From: Actinomycetota bacterium
Lineage (GTDB): Bacteria; Actinomycetota; Actinomycetes; Streptosporangiales; Streptosporangiaceae
Assembly (NCBI GenBank): GCA_003242605.1
Contig: QGUZ01000274.1
Location: forward strand, 1-6,941
DNA length: 6,941 nucleotides
Direction: 5' to 3'
The notes beneath the pieces are model-generated. The model saw only the letters and a list, made by a program, of their open reading frames with translations, was not told the DNA's origin and did not search any database. The position numbers were made by a program, and so were the translations under genes. This document shows, piece by piece, positions 1-5,084 of this stretch; within the stretch, counting starts at the first letter, position 1, and the number at the start of each line of letters is the position of its first letter.

Positions 1-1
1 C

Positions 2-346
2 ACCGCCCGGCTGCCCGGCGGCCGGCCGTACCCGCCGGGGCTGGTGGACGAGATGCGCAACCGGCCGGGCGGGTTCTGGGTGGCGTCGACCAAGCCGGAG
101 GCGGCCCGCGAGGCGCTCACCGGCGCGATACCGGTCGCCGCGCTCGACGGCGTGCTCGTGTGCTCCGACGGCGTGCACCGGCTCGTCGAGTGGTACGGCC
201 ACACCTGGGAGGAGGTCGTGGCGATCGCGGAGAAGCACGGCACCGGGCGGCTCGTCGAGCTGGTGCGGGAGGCCGAGCGCACGCACGGCCCGCGGGGCTC
301 GGCGAAGGTCCACGACGACGTCACCGCGGTGTGGATGCCGCTGTGA
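2..346 (+). CDS. PP2C-like protein phosphatase, C-terminal part (5' cut by window)
   Basis: The open frame enters at base 2 and stops at TGA 344-346, giving about 114 residues of a C-terminus. The segment reading RNRPGGFWVAS, the later V-C-S-D-G-V, and the final K-V-H-D-D-V-T-A-V match the last motifs of actinobacterial PP2C-domain proteins, where the SDG and DD aspartates help hold the metal ions of the Ser/Thr phosphatase site. The family role is metal-dependent dephosphorylation of phosphoserine or phosphothreonine proteins, probably in the cytoplasm. The N-terminal metal motifs lie outside the window, so activity cannot be judged. The end looks natural, because PP2C domains usually finish just after the DD-x-T/A-x-V strand. 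The next sequence downstream is gene debris, so the gene seems to sit at the edge of a deletion scar. The methionine at 44 is internal, not a start. Confidence 0.72.
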   Translation, partial: TARLPGGRPYPPGLVDEMRNRPGGFWVASTKPEAAREALTGAIPVAALDGVLVCSDGVHRLVEWYGHTWEEVVAIAEKHGTGRLVELVREAERTHGPRGSAKVHDDVTAVWMPL

Positions 347-349
347 GCC

Positions 350-490
350 GCGCGCACACCGCGGCCGCTCACCGCCGACCAGGTGGTGGTCGCCACCGGC
401 CCGTACCACGGCCCGCGCATCCCGCGGATGGCCGAGCGGCTGCCCGCCACCGTCACCCAGCTGCACTCCTCGCGGTACCGCAACCCGGAC
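350..490 (+). pseudogene. Remnant of a flavin-dependent oxidoreductase (MSMEG_0569-like)
   Basis: In the frame of base 350, about 45 residues read like the middle of an FMO-type flavoprotein. The run T-A-D-Q-V-V-V-A-T-G-P-Y is the characteristic ATG strand that closes the FAD domain, followed by P-R-I-P and then Q-L-H-S-S-R-Y-R-N-P, the segment that normally leads into the NAD(P)H-binding GxGxxG. That glycine motif never appears: at about 490 the similarity stops and glycosyltransferase sequence begins. There is no start codon or N-terminal FAD motif. This is a fragment of a protein that should be roughly ten times longer, so it cannot be functional. The wording resembles the MSMEG_0569 family of flavin-dependent oxidoreductases. 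The oxidoreductase class is fairly sure; the exact subfamily is from memory. Confidence 0.6.
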
Positions 491-917
491 GCGCCGCCCT
501 CGGCCAGGACGTCACCGTGTGGACACTGGGCCGCGGTGGGGACACCGCGTTCTACCGGACGGTCGACCCCGCGGTGCGGGTGCGGGTCGTGCCGTTCCCC
601 GACCGGGCGCGGGGAGAGCGTGGGCGAGCGGGTGCTGCGGTCGATCGCGGTGCTGCGGGAGGCGTACGACGCCGCGCCGTACGACATCGTGCACGCCCAG
701 GACCGCATCAGCGCGAACGCGGTGGGGCCAGGTGTTCACCCCCGCGGCCCGCTTCGCCGCCACCGTCGACGACCTGGCCCGCGAACTCGACGCCGCCCTC
801 ACCGTCCCCGACCCGGTCCGCCACCGCGCCGGCCGCGCCATCGCCGCCCGCCACACCTGGCGCGCCGCCGCCGAACGCCACCTCGCCCTGTACCGCTCCC
901 TCGGCGCCCCGGACTGA
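490..917 (+). pseudogene. Decayed glycosyltransferase (family 4, MSMEG_0565-like), internally deleted
   Basis: Three pieces of one glycosyltransferase appear in order but in three frames. Piece 1 (490 to about 610) has the N-terminal strand G-Q-D-V-T-V-W-T-L-G-R-G-G, then V-R-V-R-V-V-P-F-P-D. Piece 2 (about 608-727, shifted frame) has G-E-S-V-G-E-R-V-L-R-S and Y-D-I-V-H-A-Q-D-x-I-S-A-N-A. Piece 3 (735-917, third frame) has F-T-P-A-A-R-F-A-A-T-V-D-D and A-R-H-T-W-R-A-A-A-E-R-H-L-A-L-Y-R-S-L, the typical C-terminus, with stop TGA 915-917. A frameshift near 603-612 separates pieces 1 and 2. Pieces 2 and 3 are joined directly at about 725-734, so most of the acceptor domain and the nucleotide-sugar-binding domain is missing. 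The first residues are also lost, replaced by the oxidoreductase fragment. It cannot make an active enzyme. Its wording resembles the MSMEG_0565 family. Confidence 0.68.
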
Positions 918-939
918 CCGGGCGGACCTTGTGGCCGGG

Positions 940-1227
940 CTACTTGGCGATGCCCCGCCCGGCACAGGGCTTACACGACACCCACTTGTCCGTGACGATC
1001 GCGCTCCCGCGCACGGTTCGCGTCGACACCTTCACCAGCTCGCCGCCCTGCCCGTCGCAGTGCGGGCACTCCTCGACCTCCTCGCCCTCGGCGGGCTTCA
1101 CCCGCCGGTACGGCTCGCTCGCCGCCTTGCGCGCGATCGCCTGCGCCTCCCTGGCGGTGAGGCCGGTCACGGTGACCACGCTGCCGAACGGCGTGGTGAT
1201 CGCAGCGAAGTGGTTACGGACCTTCAC
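940..1227 (-). CDS. Small protein with two CxxCxGxG zinc-knuckle motifs, unknown function
   Basis: A 95-residue protein starts at GTG (1225-1227) and stops at TAG (940-942). I chose this start because AGGAG lies five bases upstream. The first half has no recognised domain; residues about 23-36 (L-T-A-R-E-A-Q-A-I-A) look helical. The second half carries C54-P-H-C-D-G-Q-G and C85-K-P-C-A-G-R-G, with about 27 residues between. Paired CxxCxGxG knuckles are the zinc-binding pattern of the DnaJ cysteine-rich domain, so one zinc held by four cysteines is likely, but no J domain is present. DNA, RNA or protein binding are all possible. It faces the glycosyltransferase remnant and is divergent from the GNAT gene, so it is probably a single-gene unit. 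Both the motifs and the Shine-Dalgarno site support a real gene. Confidence 0.72.
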   Translation of the reverse strand: MKVRNHFAAITTPFGSVVTVTGLTAREAQAIARKAASEPYRRVKPAEGEEVEECPHCDGQGGELVKVSTRTVRGSAIVTDKWVSCKPCAGRGIAK

Positions 1228-1232
1228 GCTCT

Positions 1233-1237
1233 CTCCT
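1233..1237 (-). promoter_or_regulatory. Ribosome binding site of the zinc-knuckle gene
   Basis: The minus strand reads AGGAG here, with five bases before the GTG at 1227. It decides the GTG start: an ATG at 1238-1240 on the same strand is out of frame. Confidence 0.65.
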
Positions 1238-1240
1238 CAT

Positions 1241-1602
1241 CACGGCCGGGGGCGGGCCCCCCCCGCCTCGGCCCGCCCCAGCCGTACGCCACGGCGGCGG
1301 TCCCGCCGGGGCATCTCTCCAAGAGGCTAGAGGACCGGGGAGACGCCCGGACGAGCCCCGGCCGCCACGGCGGTCGTACGGCCCGGCCGGATCCCGGTCC
1401 GCGTGGTCGTGCCCGGCGCTGTCATGCGTCGGCCGCGGCCGGCCCCCTCTCCGGCGGCGACCGTGTCGGCTTGCCGTGCCGCCGGCCGTCCAACGCTTCG
1501 CAAAGCGGCTCCGGCTCGGCGAGCCCCGAACCTAGGATCCGACGGCAGCCGCGACCAGTGGCGCTTCCCGCCCTCCCGACCTGCGAGGCCACATTGCTGA
1601 GC
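1241..1602. other. Intergenic region between divergent genes
   Basis: I see no supportable gene in this stretch between the minus-strand zinc-knuckle gene and the plus-strand GNAT gene. It should hold both promoters. A run of eight C at 1257-1264 follows a G-rich segment. TAGGAT at 1533-1538 (+) is a possible -10 for the GNAT gene, and TAGCCT (minus strand of 1324-1329) a possible -10 for the zinc-knuckle gene; neither has a convincing -35. A short palindrome (CGCTT/AAGCG, 1494-1507) lies just before the former. Confidence 0.4.
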
Positions 1603-2160
1603 ATGCGACCGGCCACGGCCGATGACCGGCCGGAGATCGAGGCCCTGATCCGGGCCCGTGCGGACTGGCTGCGCGACCGCGGCATGCCCGGCTGGAGACG
1701 CCTCCACGACCTCGCCGCCGAACTCGCCGGGCAGGCCGGTGGGACGGCCCCGGTCTGGGCCGCGATCGACGAGGAGGCGGACCGCATCGCCGGGATCGTG
1801 AGCCTCTACGACCAGGCCTCGCCGCTGCTGTGGCCGGACGAGGAGGAGCGGAACGAGCCCTCGATCTTTCTCGCCACGGCCTTCACCGACCCGGCCTACC
1901 GCGGCCGCCGGATCGGCCGCCTCATGGCCTGGTGGGCCCTCGACCACGCCCATCGGCTCGGCCGCCGGTGGGTACGGCGCAGCACCGGTCCGTACCCGCG
2001 GCTGGTCGAGTACTACACGAAGGAGCAGGGCTGGATTCTGGTCAAAGAGGCCTACCGCAAGGGCCGCAAGGCGTACGGGTTCCAGCGCCGCGCCGAGCCG
2101 CAGCCCCACCTGCCCGAACTCGGCATGCGCCTGGGAATCGGCGTCCGCCCGCCGTCCTGA
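1603..2160 (+). CDS. GNAT family N-acetyltransferase
   Basis: This 185-residue protein has the fold signature of a GNAT acetyltransferase, which moves an acetyl group from acetyl-CoA to an amine; the substrate cannot be read here. The N-terminus M-R-P-A-T-A-D-D is the usual first strand, followed by a helix with I-E-A-L-I-R-A-R-A. Motif A is clear: I-F-L-A-T-A-F-T-D-P-A-Y-R-G-R-R-I-G-R-L-M, where RGRRIG is the pyrophosphate-binding loop of acetyl-CoA. Motif B follows with Y-P-R-L-V-E-Y-Y and Q-G-W. ATG at 1603 is used because it is the common codon right before strand 1. An in-frame TTG at 1594 adds three residues and sits five bases after GAGG (1585-1588), so it is a real alternative. The frame is open far upstream, but that part shows no protein similarity. 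Confidence 0.85.
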   Translation: MRPATADDRPEIEALIRARADWLRDRGMPGWRRLHDLAAELAGQAGGTAPVWAAIDEEADRIAGIVSLYDQASPLLWPDEEERNEPSIFLATAFTDPAYRGRRIGRLMAWWALDHAHRLGRRWVRRSTGPYPRLVEYYTKEQGWILVKEAYRKGRKAYGFQRRAEPQPHLPELGMRLGIGVRPPS

Positions 2161-2429
2161 TCCGTTCCCCTGGTTCCGCCCGGCGGCGCCTCGGGAGTGA
2201 TGAGGGCCGCCTGACGACATGGCCGCACGATGCGGCTCGCGTTGCGGATCACCCGCGACCGGAATCCGTTCCCTGACTCGCCGCACCCCATCCCGCCGGA
2301 TTCGAGTCGCCGTTCACCTGCCGCCGGAGCGCCGGCGGGCACGCCACCGCCGGCTCAACGACGGCCGGCGCCGCCCGCCCGCCGTCGTGGGTCCCCACGG
2401 CTCTGCATGCAGGGATCACAGGTCATCTC
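2161..2429. other. Intergenic stretch with one compact hairpin
   Basis: No gene is supported between the GNAT stop and the promoter of the membrane-protein operon. A perfect 7-bp stem with a four-base loop (CCGCCGG 2321-2327, CCGGCGG 2332-2338) could help end GNAT transcription, but it has no T tail and lies about 160 bases after the stop. Open frames crossing here have no recognisable protein content. Confidence 0.4.
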
Positions 2430-2458
2430 TTGTCCCATCTATCGAAATTCGATAGTTT
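2430..2458 (+). promoter_or_regulatory. Predicted promoter of the DUF2975-XRE operon
   Basis: TTGTCC (2430-2435) and TAGTTT (2453-2458) are separated by 17 bases, the optimal spacing for a housekeeping sigma factor. Transcription would start near 2465, inside the second palindrome. This 50-base zone is strikingly AT-rich compared with its surroundings. The -35 matches four of six consensus bases and the -10 three of six. Confidence 0.5.
2439..2455. promoter_or_regulatory. Palindromic operator, copy 1
   Basis: The 17-mer CTATCGAAATTCGATAG has perfect 8-bp inverted arms around one central A. It overlaps the first bases of the predicted -10. A dyad of this size suits a dimer of a small helix-turn-helix protein, and such a protein is encoded by the second gene of the operon. 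That this protein binds here is inference. Confidence 0.65.
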
Positions 2459-2459
2459 C

Positions 2460-2476
2460 CTATCGAAATTCGATAA
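2460..2476. promoter_or_regulatory. Palindromic operator, copy 2
   Basis: This copy is identical to copy 1 over its first 16 bases (CTATCGAAATTCGATA, 2460-2475) and starts exactly 21 bases later, two helical turns, so two dimers would bind the same DNA face. It covers the predicted transcription start and ends just before the Shine-Dalgarno site at 2478-2483. Confidence 0.65.
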
Positions 2477-2477
2477 G

Positions 2478-2483
2478 AGGAGG
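2478..2483 (+). promoter_or_regulatory. Ribosome binding site of the DUF2975 gene
   Basis: A perfect AGGAGG lies four bases before ATG 2488. It fixes the start and excludes the long upstream extension of the frame. A GTG at 2485, one codon earlier, is in frame but too close to the site. Confidence 0.8.
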
Positions 2484-2487
2484 GGTG

Positions 2488-3003
2488 ATGGGACAGCTGG
2501 CGGTGCTGGCGCTGCGCGTCGTGCTCGGAATGCTGCTCGCCGGGGCGGCGGTCGTGCAGGGGATGATCGTGCCGCTCCTGGCCGCCGATCTCGAAGGGCT
2601 GCCGCCGGAGGTGGCGTACCTGCGCATCCCGATCGTGCTGATCTTCTTCCTGGGCGTCGTGGCGGCCGAGGTCGTCATCGTCTGCGTGTGGAGGCTCGTG
2701 ACGATGGTGCGCCGCGGCACGGTGTTCTCCCCCGCCGCCTTCCGGTACGTGCACATCGTGATCGGGGCCTTCGTGGCGGCCGCCGTCCTGGTGTTCGCCC
2801 TCGCGGCCTTCCTGGCGAGCGCCAACCACCGGGTCCAGGAGGACTTCGTGGCACCGGGTATCGTGCTGATCATCTGCGGGGTCTCGGTGGGACTGTTGGG
2901 GGTCGCGCTCATCGTGCTCGTGCTGCGGATGCTGCTCGCCCAGGCGATCGCCCTCGACGTCGAGGCGGAGCGCATGCGCGCCGAGCTGGACGGGGTGATC
3001 TGA
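2488..3003 (+). CDS. DUF2975 family four-helix membrane protein
   Basis: This 171-residue protein is mostly hydrophobic, with four predicted transmembrane helices at about residues 5-30, 46-70, 90-115 and 125-150, and a short charged C-terminal tail rich in A, E and R (A-L-D-V-E-A-E-R-M-R-A-E-L). Between helices 2 and 3 is the segment L-V-T-M-V-R-R-G-T-V-F-S, the typical wording of DUF2975 proteins (a conserved R-x-G-x-x-F). The biochemical role of the family is not established. Members are often paired with a tiny XRE regulator, as in Bacillus subtilis yoaS/yozG, and the same pairing occurs here with only three bases between stop and next start. It has a strong Shine-Dalgarno site and a promoter covered by two palindromes, so repression is the likely mode of control. 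Family assignment is confident; function is open. Confidence 0.85.
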   Translation: MGQLAVLALRVVLGMLLAGAAVVQGMIVPLLAADLEGLPPEVAYLRIPIVLIFFLGVVAAEVVIVCVWRLVTMVRRGTVFSPAAFRYVHIVIGAFVAAAVLVFALAAFLASANHRVQEDFVAPGIVLIICGVSVGLLGVALIVLVLRMLLAQAIALDVEAERMRAELDGVI

Positions 3004-3006
3004 CCG

Positions 3007-3228
3007 ATGCCGATCATCGTCGACATCGACGTGATGCTGGCCAAGCGGAAGATGTCCGTAGGCGAACTCGCGGAACGCGTCGGCATCACCCCCGCTAACC
3101 TGGCGGTGCTCAAGAACGGCCGGGCCAAGGCGGTGCGGTTCACCACGCTCGCCAAGCTCTGCGAGGTGCTCGAGTGCCAGCCGGGCGACCTGCTGCGCTG
3201 GGAGCCCGACGGCGCCGTGCACGAGTGA
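3007..3228 (+). CDS. Small XRE-family (Cro/C1-type) transcriptional regulator, YozG-like
   Basis: This 73-residue protein is little more than one helix-turn-helix domain. The first strand P-I-I-V-D-I-D is followed by helices; residues about 18-37 (S-V-G-E-L-A-E-R-V-G-I-T-P-A-N-L-A-V-L-K-N-G) form the HTH, with recognition helix near 28-36, and L-A-K-L-C-E-V-L-E-C-Q-P-G-D-L-L completes the Cro/C1 fold. It resembles the YozG group of minimal regulators found beside DUF2975 genes. The start ATG follows the preceding TGA by three bases, with only a weak GGGG upstream, so translation is probably coupled to the membrane protein gene. It should act as a dimer on DNA, and the two palindromes in front of the operon are the obvious target, making the operon self-regulated. 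No inducer-binding domain is present. Confidence 0.9.
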   Translation: MPIIVDIDVMLAKRKMSVGELAERVGITPANLAVLKNGRAKAVRFTTLAKLCEVLECQPGDLLRWEPDGAVHE

Positions 3229-3405
3229 GCCGGGCCGCCTACCGGCGGTGCGGGCGGAGCCGACGCTCACACGAGCGGGCACGCGGGGAGGGCGAGCGGC
3301 CCGCCGCCGCGCGTCACCGTGTCGTTCGTACGGCTCACGCGGGTCAGGCCGCGTGGCACCGGCGGTCGCCGAAGCCGACCCGCCGGACGTGTACGGCGAC
3401 CGCCC

Positions 3406-3451
3406 GAAGAGATGAAGAAGCCGCCGCGGAGTCTGCTGATCCCGCGGCGGC
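3406..3451 (-). terminator. Hairpin with pyrimidine-rich tail, likely terminator of the tRNA transcript
   Basis: A perfect 10-bp GC stem (GCCGCCGCGG 3420-3429, CCGCGGCGGC 3442-3451) closes a 12-base loop. On the minus strand it is followed by TTCTTCATCTCTTC, a T-rich tail, so it best fits ending transcription that comes from the tRNA. The stem may also stop plus-strand transcripts of the XRE operon, as tail-less hairpins are common in actinobacteria. Confidence 0.5.
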
Positions 3452-3486
3452 GCCGGTCTGCCGTCTGCTGAGCGACGGCCGGTCAG

Positions 3487-3540
3487 CCCCGATGCCGCGC
3501 CAGATCGACCGACTGGTCTGGCGATGGTCTGGCATCGGGG
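3487..3540. repeat. Long nested inverted repeat
   Basis: The outer arms CCCCGATGCC (3487-3496) and GGCATCGGGG (3531-3540) are perfect 10-bp complements. Inside, CGCCAGA (3498-3504) pairs with TCTGGCG (3517-3523). The right side has an eight-base bulge made by a second copy of TGGTCTGGC, so the inner left arm could pair with either copy. No T tail follows on either strand. Confidence 0.6.
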
Positions 3541-3545
3541 TCCGG

Positions 3546-3565
3546 ACGGGGCACACCCCCGTTTT
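3546..3565 (+). terminator. Rho-independent-type terminator on the plus strand
   Basis: ACGGGG (3546-3551) and CCCCGT (3557-3562) form a 6-bp stem with a five-base loop, followed by further T residues to 3565. The T run lies only on the plus strand, so it would end read-through from the XRE operon before it opposes the tRNA gene. Confidence 0.45.
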
Positions 3566-3594
3566 GTGATCAAGGGATGTGCCGGTCAGAGAAT

Positions 3595-3669
3595 TGGTGG
3601 GGCGTCAGGGGCTCGAACCCTGAACCTACAGATTAAAAGTCTGCAGCTCTACCATTGAGCTAACGCCCC
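3595..3669 (-). tRNA. tRNA-Lys (anticodon TTT)
   Basis: Read on the minus strand, the acceptor stem is GGGGCGT (3669-3663) paired with ACGCCCC (3605-3599). The D arm is GCTC-AATGGTA-GAGC. The anticodon arm is GCAGA-CTTTTAA-TCTGT, giving anticodon TTT at 3637-3635 (lysine, AAA/AAG). The T arm contains the invariant GGTTCGA with stem CAGGG/CCCTG. The discriminator base is A (3598) and CCA is encoded at 3597-3595. All arms pair and length is normal, so the gene looks intact. TATCCT on the minus strand of 3676-3681 is a weak candidate -10, rather close to the mature 5' end. Confidence 0.95.
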
Positions 3670-3804
3670 ATGGCAAGGATACAAAGGCTTCCCCGCCTGC
3701 CGCGACGGAGTTCCGGTACGGCCCTGCCGCGGCGCTCGCCGGCTCGGACGGCCGGCCGTGCCGGTTTCGTCCGGCGATGGGGGTACGGGACATCAGGATA
3801 GCCG

Positions 3805-3828
3805 ACAGTGCCCGTCCCGAGGCACTGT
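3805..3828. repeat. Inverted repeat upstream of the CapA gene
   Basis: ACAGTGCC (3805-3812) and GGCACTGT (3821-3828) are perfect 8-bp arms around an eight-base loop. It lies about 75 bases before the predicted -10 of the CapA gene, so it could be a regulator site or an RNA hairpin. The rest of 3670-3902 shows no gene. Confidence 0.45.
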
Positions 3829-3902
3829 GCGACACCCCGCCCGCTTCCGTGCCGGTTCACGGCCGTCGCGCCACCCCCCAAAAGGCGACAAATCGGGCGA
3901 CC

Positions 3903-3908
3903 TAGCAT
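3903..3908 (+). promoter_or_regulatory. Predicted -10 for a leaderless CapA transcript
   Basis: TAGCAT ends six bases before the ATG at 3915, so transcription would begin at or next to the start codon. No well-spaced AGGAGG-like site precedes this ATG, which fits leaderless translation, common in actinobacteria. No clear -35 is visible. Confidence 0.5.
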
Positions 3909-3914
3909 GGGGAC

Positions 3915-5021
3915 ATGGGCGCTGACCTGCTGACATTGGCCCTGTGCGGGGATGTCATGCTCGGTCGGGGGGTCGATCAGATCCTGCCGCGCCCGGGGGA
4001 TCCGCGGCTGTGCGAGCCGTCCGTGGGGGACGCGCGGGACTACGTGGCGCTCGCCGAGAAGGCGAGCGGCCCGATTCCGCGGCCGGTGGGCTACGAGTGG
4101 CCGTGGGGCGAGGCGCTCGACGTGCTGCGCGAGGTCGCGCCCGACGCGTGGGTGGTGAACCTGGAGACCGCGGTCACCCGGTGCGACGACTTCGCCCCCG
4201 GCAAGTCGGTGCACTACCGCATGAACCCGGAGAACCTGCCCGCGCTGGCGGTGGCGCGGCCCGACGTGTGCGTGCTGGCGAACAACCACGTGCTCGACTT
4301 CGGCCGCCGCGGGCTGGCGGAGACGCTCGACGCGCTCGCCCGCGCCGGGCTGCGCACCGCCGGGGCCGGCCGGGACGAGGAGGAGGCCTGGCGGCCCGCG
4401 ATCGTGAACGTGGCGGGCGGGCGGAGCGTGCTGGTGTTCGCGTTCGGCATGCCGTCGAGCGGGATCCCGCCCGCGTGGGCGGCCGCGCCGGGCCGGTCCG
4501 GCGTGGCGTACGTGCCCGAGCCGTCGGCCGAGCAGGCGCGGCTCATCGCCGAGCGGGTACGGCGGGCCAAGCGGCCGGGGGACGTCGTGGTGGCGTCCGT
4601 GCACTGGGGGTCGAACTGGGGGTACGAGGTCTCCCGCGACCAGATCCGGTTCGCCCGCCTGCTCGTCGACGCCGGGGTGGACGTGGTGCACGGGCACTCC
4701 TCGCACCATCCCCGCCCGGCCGAGCCGTACCGGAACGGGCTGATCCTCTACGGCTGCGGCGACCTCATCGACGACTACGAGGGCATCGCGGGTTACGAGG
4801 AGTACCGGGACGAGCTGCGCCTGCTGCACCTGGTCACGATCCGCCGGGACGGGCCGCCCCGGCTGCGCATGGTGCCGCTGCGCGCCCGGCGGATGCGGCT
4901 GGAGCGGGCCGGCCACGCGGACGCGGCCTGGCTCGCCGCCGTGCTCGACCGCACCGGGCGGCGGGTCGGCGGGCGGGTCGCGCTCAAGCCCGGCGACGTG
5001 CTCACCCTGCGGGCCGGGTGA
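3915..5021 (+). CDS. CapA family protein (metallophosphatase-like, poly-gamma-glutamate type)
   Basis: This 368-residue protein belongs to the CapA/PGA_cap family, whose fold is that of the calcineurin-like metallophosphatases. Visible motifs in order: C-G-D-V-M-L-G-R-G (residues 11-19), N-L-E-T-A-V (82-87), N-N-H-V-L-D-F (123-129), V-H-W-G (229-232), H-G-H-S-S-H-H-P (259-266) and L-I-L-Y-G-C-G-D-L. Asp, Glu, Asn and His residues in these motifs correspond to the metal-site positions of the superfamily. Founding members take part in poly-gamma-glutamate capsule synthesis, but none of the partner genes (capB, capC) is here and no signal peptide or N-terminal membrane anchor is seen, so the protein looks cytoplasmic and may serve another role. 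The start ATG directly follows a -10-like box. The downstream methyltransferase gene is in the same frame, 63 bases after the stop. Confidence 0.87.
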   Translation: MGADLLTLALCGDVMLGRGVDQILPRPGDPRLCEPSVGDARDYVALAEKASGPIPRPVGYEWPWGEALDVLREVAPDAWVVNLETAVTRCDDFAPGKSVHYRMNPENLPALAVARPDVCVLANNHVLDFGRRGLAETLDALARAGLRTAGAGRDEEEAWRPAIVNVAGGRSVLVFAFGMPSSGIPPAWAAAPGRSGVAYVPEPSAEQARLIAERVRRAKRPGDVVVASVHWGSNWGYEVSRDQIRFARLLVDAGVDVVHGHSSHHPRPAEPYRNGLILYGCGDLIDDYEGIAGYEEYRDELRLLHLVTIRRDGPPRLRMVPLRARRMRLERAGHADAAWLAAVLDRTGRRVGGRVALKPGDVLTLRAG

Positions 5022-5084
5022 GCCGCCGCGGGGCGGCCATACCTCACCCCGGCCGACCTCGCCGAGGAGGTACGGCAGGTCCGG

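Larger units (their letters stand above)
3229..3594. other. Gene-free terminator region between operon and tRNA
   Basis: No gene is supported in this stretch between the converging XRE operon (+) and tRNA-Lys (-). It contains three strong hairpins, listed separately, plus short direct repeats: GTCTGCTGA at 3431-3439 and 3463-3471, and TGGTCTGGC at 3514-3522 and 3525-3533. A small stem (CCGCC/GGCGG, 3235-3248) lies just after the XRE stop. Open frames crossing it are compositionally odd and lack motifs. Confidence 0.5.

Noticed and set aside
1257..1264. Run of eight C as a phase-variation tract
   Set aside because: It lies outside any supported gene, 30 bases upstream of the zinc-knuckle start, and single short homopolymers are common in DNA of this GC content.
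160..2160. Very long plus-strand open frame
   Set aside because: Only its end (the GNAT gene) and a short glycosyltransferase piece (490-610) have protein character. The rest is arginine/proline-rich translation of out-of-frame GC-rich DNA.
2321..2338. Hairpin as a definite GNAT terminator
   Set aside because: Stem is short, has no T tail and lies about 160 bases past the stop; kept only as a note in the intergenic entry.
2416..3573. Minus-strand frame rich in H, D and R opposite the DUF2975-XRE operon
   Set aside because: Composition is typical of the reverse of hydrophobic coding DNA, and it runs through operators and terminators.
3595..3669. tRNA-Lys as attachment site of an integrated element
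   Set aside because: No integrase, no second copy of the tRNA 3' end in the window and no phage-like genes; the neighbourhood looks resident.
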